Part shown: in pieces, positions 1-7,861 of the stretch
How the letters are laid out: the number at the start of each line of letters is the position of its first letter
Numbering within the stretch: position 1 is the first letter of the stretch
Origin: Pseudomonadota bacterium
Lineage (GTDB): Bacteria > BMS3Abin14
Direction of reading: 5' to 3'
Assembly: GCA_003229755.1 (NCBI GenBank)
Contig: QIFJ01000285.1
Location: 1 to 25,771, forward strand
Length of the DNA: 25,771 nt
Notes under the pieces: model-generated
What the model saw: the letters and a program-made list of their open reading frames with translations, nothing else
Databases searched by the model: none
What the model was told of the DNA's origin: nothing
Translations under genes and position numbers: made by a program

Positions 1-37
1 AGCTCCGCTTCGTGATTCACCAAAACCCCGGCCTGAT
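1..37 (-). repeat. Type A palindromic repeat, one arm, cut by window edge
   Basis: Read on the minus strand this is the arm GCCGGGGTTTTGGTGAATCA followed by the conserved loop start CGAAGCGGAGCT. Full copies of the same element lie at 1783-1860 and 4057-4132. The second arm would lie beyond the left edge. Identity with the other copies is direct; any function is unknown. Confidence 0.75.
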
Positions 38-53
38 TTGCATTTGGTTATCC

Positions 54-126
54 TGGGTTCCGGTAAAAGAGCCTGAAGCGAAGCTCAAGGGGGTTGCGAA
101 GGCGAAGGGGCTTTTACCGGAACCCA
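54..126. repeat. Type B palindromic repeat (16-bp perfect arms)
   Basis: The left arm TGGGTTCCGGTAAAAG (54-69) is perfectly complementary to CTTTTACCGGAACCCA (111-126). The loop contains GAAGCGAAGCTCAAGGGGG and TTGCGAAGGCGAA, nearly the same loop that sits inside the type A elements, although the arms are unrelated. A sequence ACCACCAATTACTTTGGAGA follows at 141-160 and resembles a tag found near type A copies. It lies just past the rsmG stop and could also stop that transcript, but it lacks a clear U-tract. Confidence 0.8.
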
Positions 127-170
127 TTTATAACTTACTGACCACCAATTACTTTGGAGATGATCCAAAA

Positions 171-830
171 CTATAAATAACGTTGAGCATTAAACGTTGA
201 ACGTTGAACCGCTCTTGACCACTTCCCAGATAACCCACTCCCTGGGAGAACCCGATATTCTGTAGGTGTGAGCTTCTCCCATAGTTTTATCGATGAGGTC
301 CTCTGTGGTATAGAATAGACAAGCGTCCTGCCCCCCTCCTTTAGAAGGGGTTCTGCGGATTCCAGTATCAGGTGGGGTTTGGCAGACGCCCTGGAGACAG
401 CGAGGTCGAACTCCCCTGCCCAACCATCGGAGACCTCTTTAAAGCGCCCCTCCAGGACCTGGGCGCCCATTATTTTCAGTGTCCTGATAATATGCCTCAA
501 GAACGTACACTTTTTACCAGAAGCTTCTACCAGATAAACCTCCAGGCCGGGACTCCCTATTTTAAGAACAAGTCCGGGAAAACCTGCCCCCGCTCCCAGG
601 TCAACAACTCTTTCAGAGCCTTCTACCAGGTCCATACCCAGGGGCACAAGGGAGTCTAAAAAGTGTACTCTTGTCCAGTCGTGCCGTTTTCTGGATACAA
701 GATTGATATTACGATTCCACTTTTCCAGCTCCCTGTAATAGACGGCAAACTGTTGAAGCTGCGTGGAGTCAAGCTCCACGCCCAGGTCGTCTGCTCCCCT
801 TTTCAGGTTCTTTTTAAGCTCTTTTTCCAT
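171..830 (-). CDS. rsmG: 16S rRNA (guanine(527)-N7)-methyltransferase RsmG
   Basis: RsmG (GidB) methylates N7 of G527 in 16S rRNA using S-adenosylmethionine; loss in other bacteria gives low-level streptomycin resistance. The SAM-binding motif VVDLGAGAGFPGLVLKI is present, with family blocks YYRELEKWNRNINLVSRK near the N-terminus and FDLAVSRA further on. I place the start at the ATG at 830 (MEKELKKNLKRG, 219 aa). The ATG at 860 would put the first ten codons inside a dispersed repeat copy (843-925). The C-terminal residues STFNAQRYL are read from an AACGTTGA-type simple repeat, so the native end has probably been replaced or extended by repeat sequence. It is the last gene of the minus-strand group. 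parAB often follow gidB in related genomes but would lie outside the window. Confidence 0.93.
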   Translation of the reverse strand: MEKELKKNLKRGADDLGVELDSTQLQQFAVYYRELEKWNRNINLVSRKRHDWTRVHFLDSLVPLGMDLVEGSERVVDLGAGAGFPGLVLKIGSPGLEVYLVEASGKKCTFLRHIIRTLKIMGAQVLEGRFKEVSDGWAGEFDLAVSRASAKPHLILESAEPLLKEGGRTLVYSIPQRTSSIKLWEKLTPTEYRVLPGSGLSGKWSRAVQRSTFNAQRYL

Positions 831-842
831 ATAAACTTGACA

Positions 843-1010
843 GGGTCGTAAAAAATCCATCCATGGCTTTTTGCTCCCCGGGAAGGGAAAAGCGTCATTT
901 TCCCTTCCATCACGGAATATTGTTATTTGTCGTAAAAAGTCCGTAAGCGGCTTTTCACTCCACGGGAAGCGAAAAGCGTCGTTTTCCCTTCCCTCACGAA
1001 TCCATAACTA
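843..1010 (+). repeat. Type C dispersed repeat, two tandem copies
   Basis: Two units of about 83 bp are adjacent (843-926 and 927-1010). Each begins near GTCGTAAAAA, continues with a GGCTTTT block and CTCC, and has a hairpin of GGGAAGGGAAAA-type sequence facing TTTTCCCTTCC, ending near CACG. A third diverged copy is at 3979-4045. The first copy overlaps the upstream ATG candidate of rsmG. There is no coding potential. Confidence 0.75.
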
Positions 1011-1782
1011 TATGTCAGGGTTATGGATTCGGGCGCCCACGCTCGGGCGCGATTGTAATGCTATGCAAGTCATTGATTCGGGCGCCCCTCAATGGGCGCG
1101 TTGATGGACTCGTAATAAGTCGCTATCGCACTCTTTCCTCGGCGGGAGAGGGCTACTCAAGACCCATTTTTCGGTCCCAGGACCCAGTTGTTCGGTCCCA
1201 TGACCCAAGACCCAGGTCCCAGATAAATCCATAGAGCTTGTCACCCTATCCTGTCATTTTCATCCCAGCGCCCAGAGCCTGACGCCCAGCGCCTGTAACT
1301 TAATTTCCAATGTTCTAATGTTCTATACCCAATTTCGAATTTCGAATTTCCAATTTCGAATCTCCAATTTCCACTACTCTAATGCTCTAATGTTTTACTT
1401 CCACACTTCGATACCTCGATACATCGTTACCCATCAACCACCCCGGTTCCCCGATTCTGCCCTTCATGTGCAAAAGCGCTCAGTCGCCCAATCGCCCCCC
1501 CCTCATATCACACCGCGTCGCCGTGTCCCAATGACCCCCTTCGACAATGCTCAGGGCAGGCAGGACCCAGGTGTTGATCCAAAGGCCAAGATCCAAGGTC
1601 TAAGATTACGAGCCACAAGATTGCCGCGTCCCCCTCGTCTATGCCTCGGGGGCCTCGCAATGACTTTTATTTTGTTTTTAGATGTCACCGTTTCCCCGCT
1701 TCCCCGATTCTACCCTTCAAGTGCCCTCGCGCTTCGCCTCAGGGCCTTTTACCGGCACCCTGGATAGATGTATTTAATATCA
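1011..1782. repeat. Non-coding mosaic of short intergenic repeats
   Basis: No convincing gene lies here. In order: two GATTCGGGCGCCC units (about 1024 and 1076); GACCCA/CCCATGACC runs (1155-1225); CCAGCGCC units (1264-1292); an AT-rich run of TTCGAATTTC, CCAATTTC and CTCTAATG units (1300-1395); a direct repeat CCCCGATTCT(G/A)CCCTTCA (about 1449 and 1697); a TTCGACAATGCTCAGGGC block (1539-1557), close to a repeat seen in many environmental genomes; and at 1733-1762, in inverted sense, a sequence resembling the left arm and loop of the type B palindrome. The 149-codon open frame across this stretch is low complexity and is not proposed as a gene. Confidence 0.65.
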
Positions 1783-1860
1783 GGCCGGGGTTTTGGTGAA
1801 TCACGAAGCGAAGCTCAAAGGGGGTTGCGAAGGCGAGTGATTACACCCAAAACACCGGCC
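1783..1860 (+). repeat. Type A palindromic repeat, complete copy
   Basis: The arms are 1783-1804 and 1837-1860, complementary over about 22 bp with small bulges (GGCCGGGG... facing ...ACCGGCC). The loop holds GAAGCGAAGCTC and GGTTGCGAAGGCGA. The tag ACCAACTAATTTGGAGAT follows at 1887-1904, 27 bp downstream. The tag also occurs at 3947-3967 (inverted) and 22104-22121. The hairpin lies between rsmG and mnmG. Confidence 0.85.
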
Positions 1861-1922
1861 ATATGAATGCACTATGCTGGTCTCTCACCAACTAATTTGG
1901 AGATAGCCCTTCTGTAGCTCTA

Positions 1923-3812
1923 TTACCCCACCTCCTTCTTCGCCCTGGCAAGATAGATCATCAGGGCTGAGACGGCGGCCGGCGTAACTCCCGGTATCCT
2001 GGAAGCCTGACCAAGATTGATGGGTCTTACCTCGTCAAGCTTATCCCGCACCTCACGGGATATGGCATCAAGGGATTGAAAATCAATGTCCTCAGGTATT
2101 GTCATCGATTCCATTCTACTCATTTTCTCAACCATGGTTGCCTGACGCTGTATATACCCCTCATACTTTGCCTGTATTTCTATCTGCTCCAAGACCACCG
2201 GATCCCTGTGGGGAGTAAACTCCGGATTGCATTTTACAAGGTCCCAGGTGTTTCTCCCGGGCTGCCGTAGAGCCTTGATAAGGGGTGTTCCCCGTACAGG
2301 TGAATTTGCCCCCATGTCCACTGTAACTTTTGTTTCACTAAGATCCTTAAGGCCCCTTGCGACCTCCTTTACCTTCTCCCTGGTTCTGGCAATTTCATCT
2401 TCACTAATGAGCCCGATAGCATATCCCTTTTCCATGAGCCTCAGGTCGGCATTATCCTCTCTGAGTGAAAGACGGTGTTCAGCCCTTGATGTAAAGAGCC
2501 TGTAGGGCTCACTGGTTCCCTTGGTAACCAGATCGTCGATCATAACCCCTATGTATGCTTCGTCCCTCCTCAACACCAGGGAGGGGGCACCCTGAACAAA
2601 AAGCGCAGCATTTACTCCTGCAAGAAAGCCCTGGGCGGCAGCCTCCTCATAGCCGGAGGTGCCGTTTATCTGTCCAGCCAGGAAAAGCCCCGGCACTGAT
2701 TTTACATGGAGATCCAGACCCAATTGCTGAGGATACACGAAATCGTACTCGATCGCGTATCCAGGTCTCATGATCTGCACCTCCTCCAGCCCGGGGATAG
2801 TTCTGAGCATCCTGATCTGAATGTCTATGGGCAGACTCGTAGAGATTCCATTGGGATAGTACTCCCTCGTCTGAAGACCCTCTGGTTCAAGAAATATCTG
2901 GTGTCCTATCTTGTCCGGGAACCGTACGATCTTATCCTCGATGCTGGGACAGTACCGTGGCCCGACTCCCTTGATAACGCCGGCATACAGCGGGGACCGG
3001 TCCAGTCCATCCCTGATGGCAAGGTGGGTTTTTTCTGTCGTCCTTGTTATCCAGCACGGCACCTGCTCCCTCTCGATGGACTCCGTCCTGAAGGAAAACG
3101 GCAGCGGCTCCTCATCGCCGTACTGGGGGGTAGTTACATCGAAATCTATGGTTTTGGCATCAAGTCTTGGCGTTGTTCCCGTCTTCAGGCGACCCACATT
3201 CAGCCCCAGGGCCGCCAGAGCACCCGAGAGCATCAGGGCCGGAAACTCTCCCGCCCTTCCGGCTGCATATTGGGTCATCCCCACATGTATCAATCCGTTA
3301 AGAAATGTTCCGGTTGCAATAACTACGGTCCTGGATGCAAACTCCTCTCCCGACTGGGTGTGCACACCCACAACCTTCTGGCCGTCTGTCAGAAAGCCCT
3401 CCACCATTCCCTGTTTTATATGCAGCCCCTCCGTTGTCTCAAGCCTTTCCCTGACCCATGTCTTATATTTATACATATCAGCCTGGGCGCGAGATGAACG
3501 TACAGCAGGCCCCTTCCGTGTGTTCAGCCTCCTGTACTGGATTCCCGTCTCGTCTATGGCCTCAGCCATGATTCCCCCCATGACATCTATCTCCTTGACG
3601 AGGTGGCCCTTCGCCAGGCCGCCTACGGCTGGATTGCATGACATGTGGGCTATCTGGTCAATAGAGATCGTCAGCATCAGGGTCGTCATGCCCATCCTGG
3701 CAGCAGCCATGGATGCCTCACAGCCGGCGTGGCCGCCGCCCACGACTATTACATCAAATTCCGTCGGGTGGCGGAATCGATCATTACCAGGCTTGTTTTC
3801 AGATTGTTTCAC
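1923..3812 (-). CDS. mnmG: tRNA uridine-5-carboxymethylaminomethyl modification enzyme MnmG (GidA)
   Basis: MnmG is the FAD-dependent partner of MnmE in the complex that adds (carboxymethyl)aminomethyl groups to wobble U34 of certain tRNAs. At 629 aa it has the usual length. The N-terminal dinucleotide-binding motif FDVIVVGGGHAGCEA is near residues 19-33. The conserved MSCNPAVGGLAKGHLVKEID block and YCPSIEDKIVRFPDK are both present, and the C-terminal MnmE-interacting helical domain ends in LARAKKEVG. The start is GTG at 3812 (MKQSENKPGND), preceded by GAAGGAAA. The start codon lies inside a parS-like palindrome. mnmE lies about 380 bp upstream on the same strand, separated by repeats, so mnmG may have its own promoter. 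Confidence 0.96.
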   Translation of the reverse strand: MKQSENKPGNDRFRHPTEFDVIVVGGGHAGCEASMAAARMGMTTLMLTISIDQIAHMSCNPAVGGLAKGHLVKEIDVMGGIMAEAIDETGIQYRRLNTRKGPAVRSSRAQADMYKYKTWVRERLETTEGLHIKQGMVEGFLTDGQKVVGVHTQSGEEFASRTVVIATGTFLNGLIHVGMTQYAAGRAGEFPALMLSGALAALGLNVGRLKTGTTPRLDAKTIDFDVTTPQYGDEEPLPFSFRTESIEREQVPCWITRTTEKTHLAIRDGLDRSPLYAGVIKGVGPRYCPSIEDKIVRFPDKIGHQIFLEPEGLQTREYYPNGISTSLPIDIQIRMLRTIPGLEEVQIMRPGYAIEYDFVYPQQLGLDLHVKSVPGLFLAGQINGTSGYEEAAAQGFLAGVNAALFVQGAPSLVLRRDEAYIGVMIDDLVTKGTSEPYRLFTSRAEHRLSLREDNADLRLMEKGYAIGLISEDEIARTREKVKEVARGLKDLSETKVTVDMGANSPVRGTPLIKALRQPGRNTWDLVKCNPEFTPHRDPVVLEQIEIQAKYEGYIQRQATMVEKMSRMESMTIPEDIDFQSLDAISREVRDKLDEVRPINLGQASRIPGVTPAAVSALMIYLARAKKEVG

Positions 3813-3820
3813 GTGAAACG
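3805..3820. promoter_or_regulatory. parS-like ParB-binding site overlapping the mnmG start codon
   Basis: TGTTTCACGTGAAACG contains the perfect 14-bp palindrome GTTTCACGTGAAAC (3806-3819). It matches the widely conserved parS consensus TGTTTCACGTGAAACA at 15 of 16 positions. The minus-strand GTG start of mnmG is in its centre (3812-3810). ParB loading sites cluster near oriC in many bacteria, and the dnaA-dnaN spacer is about 6.3 kb away. ParA/ParB are not in the window, so binding is inferred. Confidence 0.87.
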
Positions 3821-3832
3821 TTTCCTTCTGTC

Positions 3833-3967
3833 CCGTGACCCATGACCCATGACCCAGGTTAAATGCAAACGAAGCTAATAATAACTAGCTAATTCCTAAT
3901 TTCCAATGATCTAATGCTCTAATTTCCAATGCTCTAATATCTGTTTATCTCCAAATTAGTTGGCGGT
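3833..3967. repeat. Short direct repeats upstream of mnmG
   Basis: There are three GACCCAT/GACCCAG units (3837-3858), followed by an AT-rich run of TTTCCAATG and CTCTAAT units (3898-3940) of the same kind as at 1300-1395. The inverted tag ATCTCCAAATTAGTTGG is at 3947-3963. The whole 3813-4190 gap is repeat material with no gene. Confidence 0.6.
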
Positions 3968-3978
3968 CAATATTGATA

Positions 3979-4045
3979 GGGTCGCAAAAATTCCATCCAA
4001 GGCTTTTTACTCCGCGGAAAACGAAAAATGTCATTTTCACTTTCC
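3979..4045 (+). repeat. Type C dispersed repeat, third copy
   Basis: GGGTCGCAAAAATTCCATCC, GGCTTTTTACTCC and GAAAAATGTCATTTTC align in order with the two tandem copies at 843-1010. This copy is more diverged in the hairpin arm. It abuts the type A palindrome at 4057. Confidence 0.7.
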
Positions 4046-4056
4046 TTTCAAATCAA

Positions 4057-4132
4057 GCCGGGGTTTTGGTGAATCACGAAGCGAAGCTCAAAGGGGGTTG
4101 CGAAGGCGAGTGATTACACCCAAAAACCCGGC
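4057..4132 (+). repeat. Type A palindromic repeat, complete copy
   Basis: The arms are 4057-4077 (GCCGGGGTTTTGGTGAATCAC) and 4110-4132. The loop is almost identical to that at 1783-1860, including GAAGCGAAGCTCAAAGGGGG. A degenerate form of the ACCAACTAATTTGGAGAT tag follows near 4159-4176. It lies just downstream of the mnmE stop and could form a strong hairpin in that transcript. Confidence 0.85.
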
Positions 4133-4190
4133 CTGATGGATACATCTTACTTAACCCGACAATTATTTGAGAGATTACATAATTGTAATT

Positions 4191-5552
4191 CTATTTACCG
4201 ATGCAGAACCGGGAGAAGATCTCCTCCAAAATCTCGTCGTTTGTAACCTCACCCACGAGCTCTCCCATGTGCATCAACGCCTCGTCTATATCCACTGCGA
4301 GGCATTCTGGAGACGCTTCGGGACTGGAAACTTCCAGCGCCCGCTTGCAGGACTCTATCACCCCCGCAAGGGCCCTCTTCTGGCGAAGCGATGTTACCAC
4401 TGCTCCCGAAGACAGTTTCTGGTTGCCGAAAGCGGTCTGATACACAGCATCCCTAAGCTTTTCTATCCCCTCCCCTGTTTTGGCGGAGATATAAACTGCC
4501 TCCTCTGGCATCTCACTGTTTGCGGTGAGCAGATCTGTTTTGTTGGCCACAATAATTCTTTGCGCATTTTCTGTTTCTTTCAGCAGGGTCCTGTCTCCTT
4601 TTCCCAGCTTTTTTGACTGGTCAATGACCACCAGGACAAGATCGGCTTTTTTCATAACCTTTCTCGTCCTGAAGATGCCCTCCACTTCCACTTCACTGGC
4701 GCCCTCTCTTATGCCTGCCGTGTCCACAACCTTCAGCGGTATCCCCCTTATCTCTATCCTTGCCTCGATAAAATCCCTGGTGGTTCCAGGTATCTCGTGT
4801 ACTATTGCCCGCTCTTCCTGCAGAAGGGCATTAAGCAGGCTCGACTTTCCCACGTTCGGTGTGCCGGTGATGGCCACAGAAAGACCGTCGGCAAGGGCGA
4901 TCCCCTCCTTTGCCGTTGAGATCAGCTCCTGTGCCAGAAGCCTGGAGTCGGAGATCAGTGTCCTGAGGTGCTCCGCCTCAGGTTCTTCGACATCCTCCGG
5001 GAAATCTATGGCCGATTCGCTCAGGACCTTTGCCTCTTTGAGCTTTTCCCTGATCTTTCCCGCTGCCCCTGAAAGAGCTCCATCAACCTGACGCAGCATG
5101 ACCTTTCGGGCCTCGTCGGTTGCCGCGAATATATGGGACGCCACCGCTTCTGCCTGAGCAAGGTCCATCCTGCCGCACAAAAATGCTCTTCGGGTAAACT
5201 CCCCCGGCTCAGCCAATCTTGCCCCGGCATCCACCGCAGCCTCCAGCAGCGCTCTAAGAATAAGGGGGCCGCCGTGGGCCGTTATCTCTGCCGTATCCTC
5301 TCCGGTATATGATCGCGGTTTATGAAAGGTTATTAAGACAGCCTGGTCGATGGAGTCAGTCGGAACATCGGGCTGGTGGGCGCGGCCGACAAGAGCGAGG
5401 CGTTGCTCCGGCGGAAAGCCTTTCCACCCACCTGTGGGCGTAAAGATCCGCTTGCAAAGCAAAATTGCATCCGGTCCGGAGATCCTCACCATTCCTACAC
5501 CGCCCGGGCCGGGAGGTGTGGAGACGGCCGCGATGATATCGGTGTCAGGCAT
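4191..5552 (-). CDS. mnmE: tRNA modification GTPase MnmE (TrmE)
   Basis: MnmE is a G-protein activated by dimerisation that works with MnmG on wobble-uridine modification. The 453-aa protein has the N-terminal tetrahydrofolate-binding domain (DIIAAVSTPPGPGGVGMVRISG; GGPLILRALLEA). Within its helical region lies the Ras-like G domain, with GTPNVGKS (P-loop), a GTTRDF switch region, DTAGIRE and NKTD. It ends in FCIGK with the catalytic Cys at 450. The start is ATG at 5552, 19 bp downstream of the yidC stop, consistent with co-transcription. The jag/khpB gene commonly found between yidC and mnmE is missing here. Confidence 0.97.
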   Translation of the reverse strand: MPDTDIIAAVSTPPGPGGVGMVRISGPDAILLCKRIFTPTGGWKGFPPEQRLALVGRAHQPDVPTDSIDQAVLITFHKPRSYTGEDTAEITAHGGPLILRALLEAAVDAGARLAEPGEFTRRAFLCGRMDLAQAEAVASHIFAATDEARKVMLRQVDGALSGAAGKIREKLKEAKVLSESAIDFPEDVEEPEAEHLRTLISDSRLLAQELISTAKEGIALADGLSVAITGTPNVGKSSLLNALLQEERAIVHEIPGTTRDFIEARIEIRGIPLKVVDTAGIREGASEVEVEGIFRTRKVMKKADLVLVVIDQSKKLGKGDRTLLKETENAQRIIVANKTDLLTANSEMPEEAVYISAKTGEGIEKLRDAVYQTAFGNQKLSSGAVVTSLRQKRALAGVIESCKRALEVSSPEASPECLAVDIDEALMHMGELVGEVTNDEILEEIFSRFCIGK

Positions 5553-5571
5553 GTTACTGGAGGGTTGGGAT

Positions 5572-7257
5572 TTATTTCCTGCCCTTCTTGGATTTTTGCT
5601 TTACTGCCGGCTTTTCGGGCTCTTCAGCTTCTTTTTTCTTGTGGCCCTTGAGCATATAGTATTGATGCCCTATTGTCAGGATGTTGTTCACAGTCCAGTA
5701 TATAACCAGACCCGAAGGCAGGTTTACGAACAGGGCGGTGAAGACAATGGGCATGAAGAGCATGATCTGCTGCTGCCTGGGGTCCCCTGTGGCGGGTGTC
5801 ATCTTTTGCTGCAGGAACATTGAGGCGCCCATCACGATAGGAGTTATGTAAAGCGGATCCTTGGCGGACAGGTCTGTTATCCACAACACGAACGGGGCAT
5901 GCCTGAGCTCTATGGCTCCCAGCAGCGCTCTGTAAAGGGCAAAAAATACCGGTATCTGCACAAGTATGGGCAGGCATCCACCCGCCGGGTTGACTTTGTT
6001 CTCTCTGTACAGGGCCATGATCTCCTGGTTGAGTTTCTCCTTGTCCTTCTTGTACTTATCCCTCAGCACATTTATCTGGGGCTGGAGCTTCGACATATTC
6101 TTCATGGACTTGAAGCTCGCGTTGGAAAAGGGGATAAAAGCGATCTTTATGAGGATAGTCAATATAATGATGGCCGTGCCGTAGTTGCCGACATACCTGT
6201 AAAAATAGTTCATAAGCACAAGCAGTGGCTTGGCGATAAAGGCGAACCAACCCATGTCCACGGTCTCGGCAAGGGAGGGATCAACTGCCTTAAGCGAATC
6301 CAATTCCTTGGGGCCCATATAGGTCAGGGCCTTCAGGCTCGTGGCTGTGCCCGGTTCCAGCTTTACCTGTGTGTACAGGCCGATCGCTACCCTGCCGTCG
6401 TCCATCTTCCTGACAATAGCTCTTTCCAAGCCGTTCCTCGGAAGCATGGCCGCCACGAAATACATATCCTGGCTGGCGATCCAGTCGGGGATCTCCTCGT
6501 AAAGCACTGTGCCGTCGAGCTTCTTGCTCTTGATCTTTCTGGACTTGCCTTCGGTCCGGACAACAGCGCCCTTAAAGCCGTACCTGCTGGTCATCCTGCT
6601 GCCGGTCTTTTCCCCAAGGACCTCCAGTCCCGGTGTCCACGAATAAATCAGTCGTCCGGAGATGGGATCTGTCCAACGGTTCACCAGCCTGACCTGTCCG
6701 TCAACAGCATAGGAGTTTCCGGAAAAGGTCAGAGATTTGGACATCTCAAGCCCGTCGCGGGTTCTGTACCTGAAAGTAACACTGCCCTCCTCACCCTCTG
6801 CCAGGACCATGTCCCCTCCTTCGACCAGAAACAGGGCCTCCGCAAAACCCAATGGCCCTCCAACGCCAACCAGTTCAGCCGTCAGGGGAAAATTTGTGCC
6901 GGATGGATCTCTTACAAGCTGTACTCTCGAGTCTGGATCCTTCAAGTTCTGCAGGAAGTTCTTGAGGATGACGCTTTTTAAAACACCGCCCTTGTTAGTG
7001 AGGACTGCGGTGTAAAGAGGAGTGTCGACCCTTATGGTCTTCTCCTCTCCCGCAACTATGGGTTCGGCTGTCTTGCCGGGAGCCACCTGGACGGGAACGG
7101 TCTCAGTCTCTGCCGCTTCCGGCACCTGAGTACCTTCCTCAACAGCAGGTGAGCCCTGCTGTTCCCTCTGGGGCGCTACGAAGTAGTACTGGTAAACAAA
7201 CAGAAAAATAAATGATATGGCGAGAGTGAGGAACAGCCGCTTTGATTGATCCTCCAT
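5572..7257 (-). CDS. yidC: Membrane protein insertase YidC
   Basis: YidC inserts and folds inner-membrane proteins, alone or with SecYEG. At 561 aa this is the Gram-negative form. It has an N-terminal transmembrane helix (LFLTLAISFIFLFVYQYYFV, residues 8-27), a large periplasmic beta domain to about residue 350, and the conserved insertase domain with several membrane helices (YGTAIIILTILIKIAFIPFS; NPAGGCLPILVQIPVFFALY; LPSGLVIYWTVNNI). The C-terminal tail is basic (KKGRK end), as in ribosome-contacting homologues. The ATG directly follows the yidD stop (TAG-ATG), suggesting translational coupling. Confidence 0.97.
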   Translation of the reverse strand: MEDQSKRLFLTLAISFIFLFVYQYYFVAPQREQQGSPAVEEGTQVPEAAETETVPVQVAPGKTAEPIVAGEEKTIRVDTPLYTAVLTNKGGVLKSVILKNFLQNLKDPDSRVQLVRDPSGTNFPLTAELVGVGGPLGFAEALFLVEGGDMVLAEGEEGSVTFRYRTRDGLEMSKSLTFSGNSYAVDGQVRLVNRWTDPISGRLIYSWTPGLEVLGEKTGSRMTSRYGFKGAVVRTEGKSRKIKSKKLDGTVLYEEIPDWIASQDMYFVAAMLPRNGLERAIVRKMDDGRVAIGLYTQVKLEPGTATSLKALTYMGPKELDSLKAVDPSLAETVDMGWFAFIAKPLLVLMNYFYRYVGNYGTAIIILTILIKIAFIPFSNASFKSMKNMSKLQPQINVLRDKYKKDKEKLNQEIMALYRENKVNPAGGCLPILVQIPVFFALYRALLGAIELRHAPFVLWITDLSAKDPLYITPIVMGASMFLQQKMTPATGDPRQQQIMLFMPIVFTALFVNLPSGLVIYWTVNNILTIGHQYYMLKGHKKKEAEEPEKPAVKQKSKKGRK

Positions 7258-7491
7258 CTATACGGCCTTCCTTCCCCTGGCGGCAGGGACAGGATCCAGC
7301 CCCCCTCTTGTGAGGGGTTGGCACTTGAGGATTCTCGTTACAAAAAGCGCAGTTCCCTTAACAGTCCCATGAGTCTCAATAGCCTCGAGGGCATATTCCG
7401 AACATGTGGGTATGAACCTGCACGATGCCGGCAGCGCGGGAGATATCCACGTTCTGTATATCTTTACTGCAACCATGATCGGCTGTTTCAA
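7258..7491 (-). CDS. yidD: Membrane protein insertion efficiency factor YidD
   Basis: YidD is a small inner-face membrane-associated protein thought to help YidC-dependent insertion. The 77-aa product shows the family signature CRFIPTCSEYALEAIETHG, then VKGTALFVTRILKCQPL and the terminal GGLDPVP. The start is TTG at 7491 (MKQPIMVAV), overlapping the rnpA stop in TTGA. It ends directly against the yidC start. The gene order rpmH-rnpA-yidD-yidC is the usual one. Confidence 0.94.
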   Translation of the reverse strand: MKQPIMVAVKIYRTWISPALPASCRFIPTCSEYALEAIETHGTVKGTALFVTRILKCQPLTRGGLDPVPAARGRKAV

Positions 7492-7850
7492 TCTCCGGAC
7501 CCCTCTATTGTCAGGCCAGCGTTTCTTGCCAGTTCCAGATATTCCTCCTTCATCTCATTAAAGCCCGCATCCCGAGCTCTGCCTCTTGCTATTGCCACAA
7601 CGTCAAAGCCTGTTTTTATCCGGCGCATGTGAATCCTCTCTATCTCCCGAATGCGTCTTCGTACGCGGTTTCTCTTTACGGCATTGCCTAACTTCCTTGA
7701 AACCGTCAGCCCGAACCGTGAGGTGGTTAATCCATTTTCAAGGGAAAGAAGAATCAGAAAGCGGCCCTTTTTCATTTTGCCCTTTTGCTGGATCCTCAGG
7801 TAGTCAGAGCGGCTACGCAGACGGGCCGAACCAGGGAATCGAAGATCCAA
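7488..7850 (-). CDS. rnpA: Ribonuclease P protein component RnpA (start uncertain)
   Basis: RnpA is the protein cofactor of RNase P, which matures tRNA 5' ends. The conserved region spans LRFPGSARLRSRSDYLRI, FGLTVSRKLGNAVKRNRV and RRRIREIERI (the RNR motif), with a C-terminal helix. The TTG at 7850 gives 120 aa, the usual length, but GGAGG abuts it with no spacer. A CTG at 7865 overlapping the rpmH stop is another candidate. The frame also stays open upstream through all of rpmH to ATG 8051 (187 aa) or TTG 8072 (194 aa), an arrangement like that described for Thermus. The short form is my choice by length alone. The stop overlaps the yidD start. Confidence 0.8.
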   Translation of the reverse strand: MDLRFPGSARLRSRSDYLRIQQKGKMKKGRFLILLSLENGLTTSRFGLTVSRKLGNAVKRNRVRRRIREIERIHMRRIKTGFDVVAIARGRARDAGFNEMKEEYLELARNAGLTIEGSGD

Positions 7851-7861
7851 CCTCCGATCAC

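Noticed and set aside
1300..1395. CRISPR-like regular repeats (CTCTAATG, TTCGAATTTC)
   Set aside because: Units are too short and irregular, have no unique spacers and no cas genes nearby.
1318..1767. 149-codon plus-strand open frame
   Set aside because: It is built from simple and dispersed repeats (FRISNFQFRISNF-type translation), has no ribosome binding site and no domain.
2706..3816. Long plus-strand open frames opposite mnmG (263 and 301 codons)
   Set aside because: They are antisense shadows of a strongly conserved gene and show no recognisable domains.
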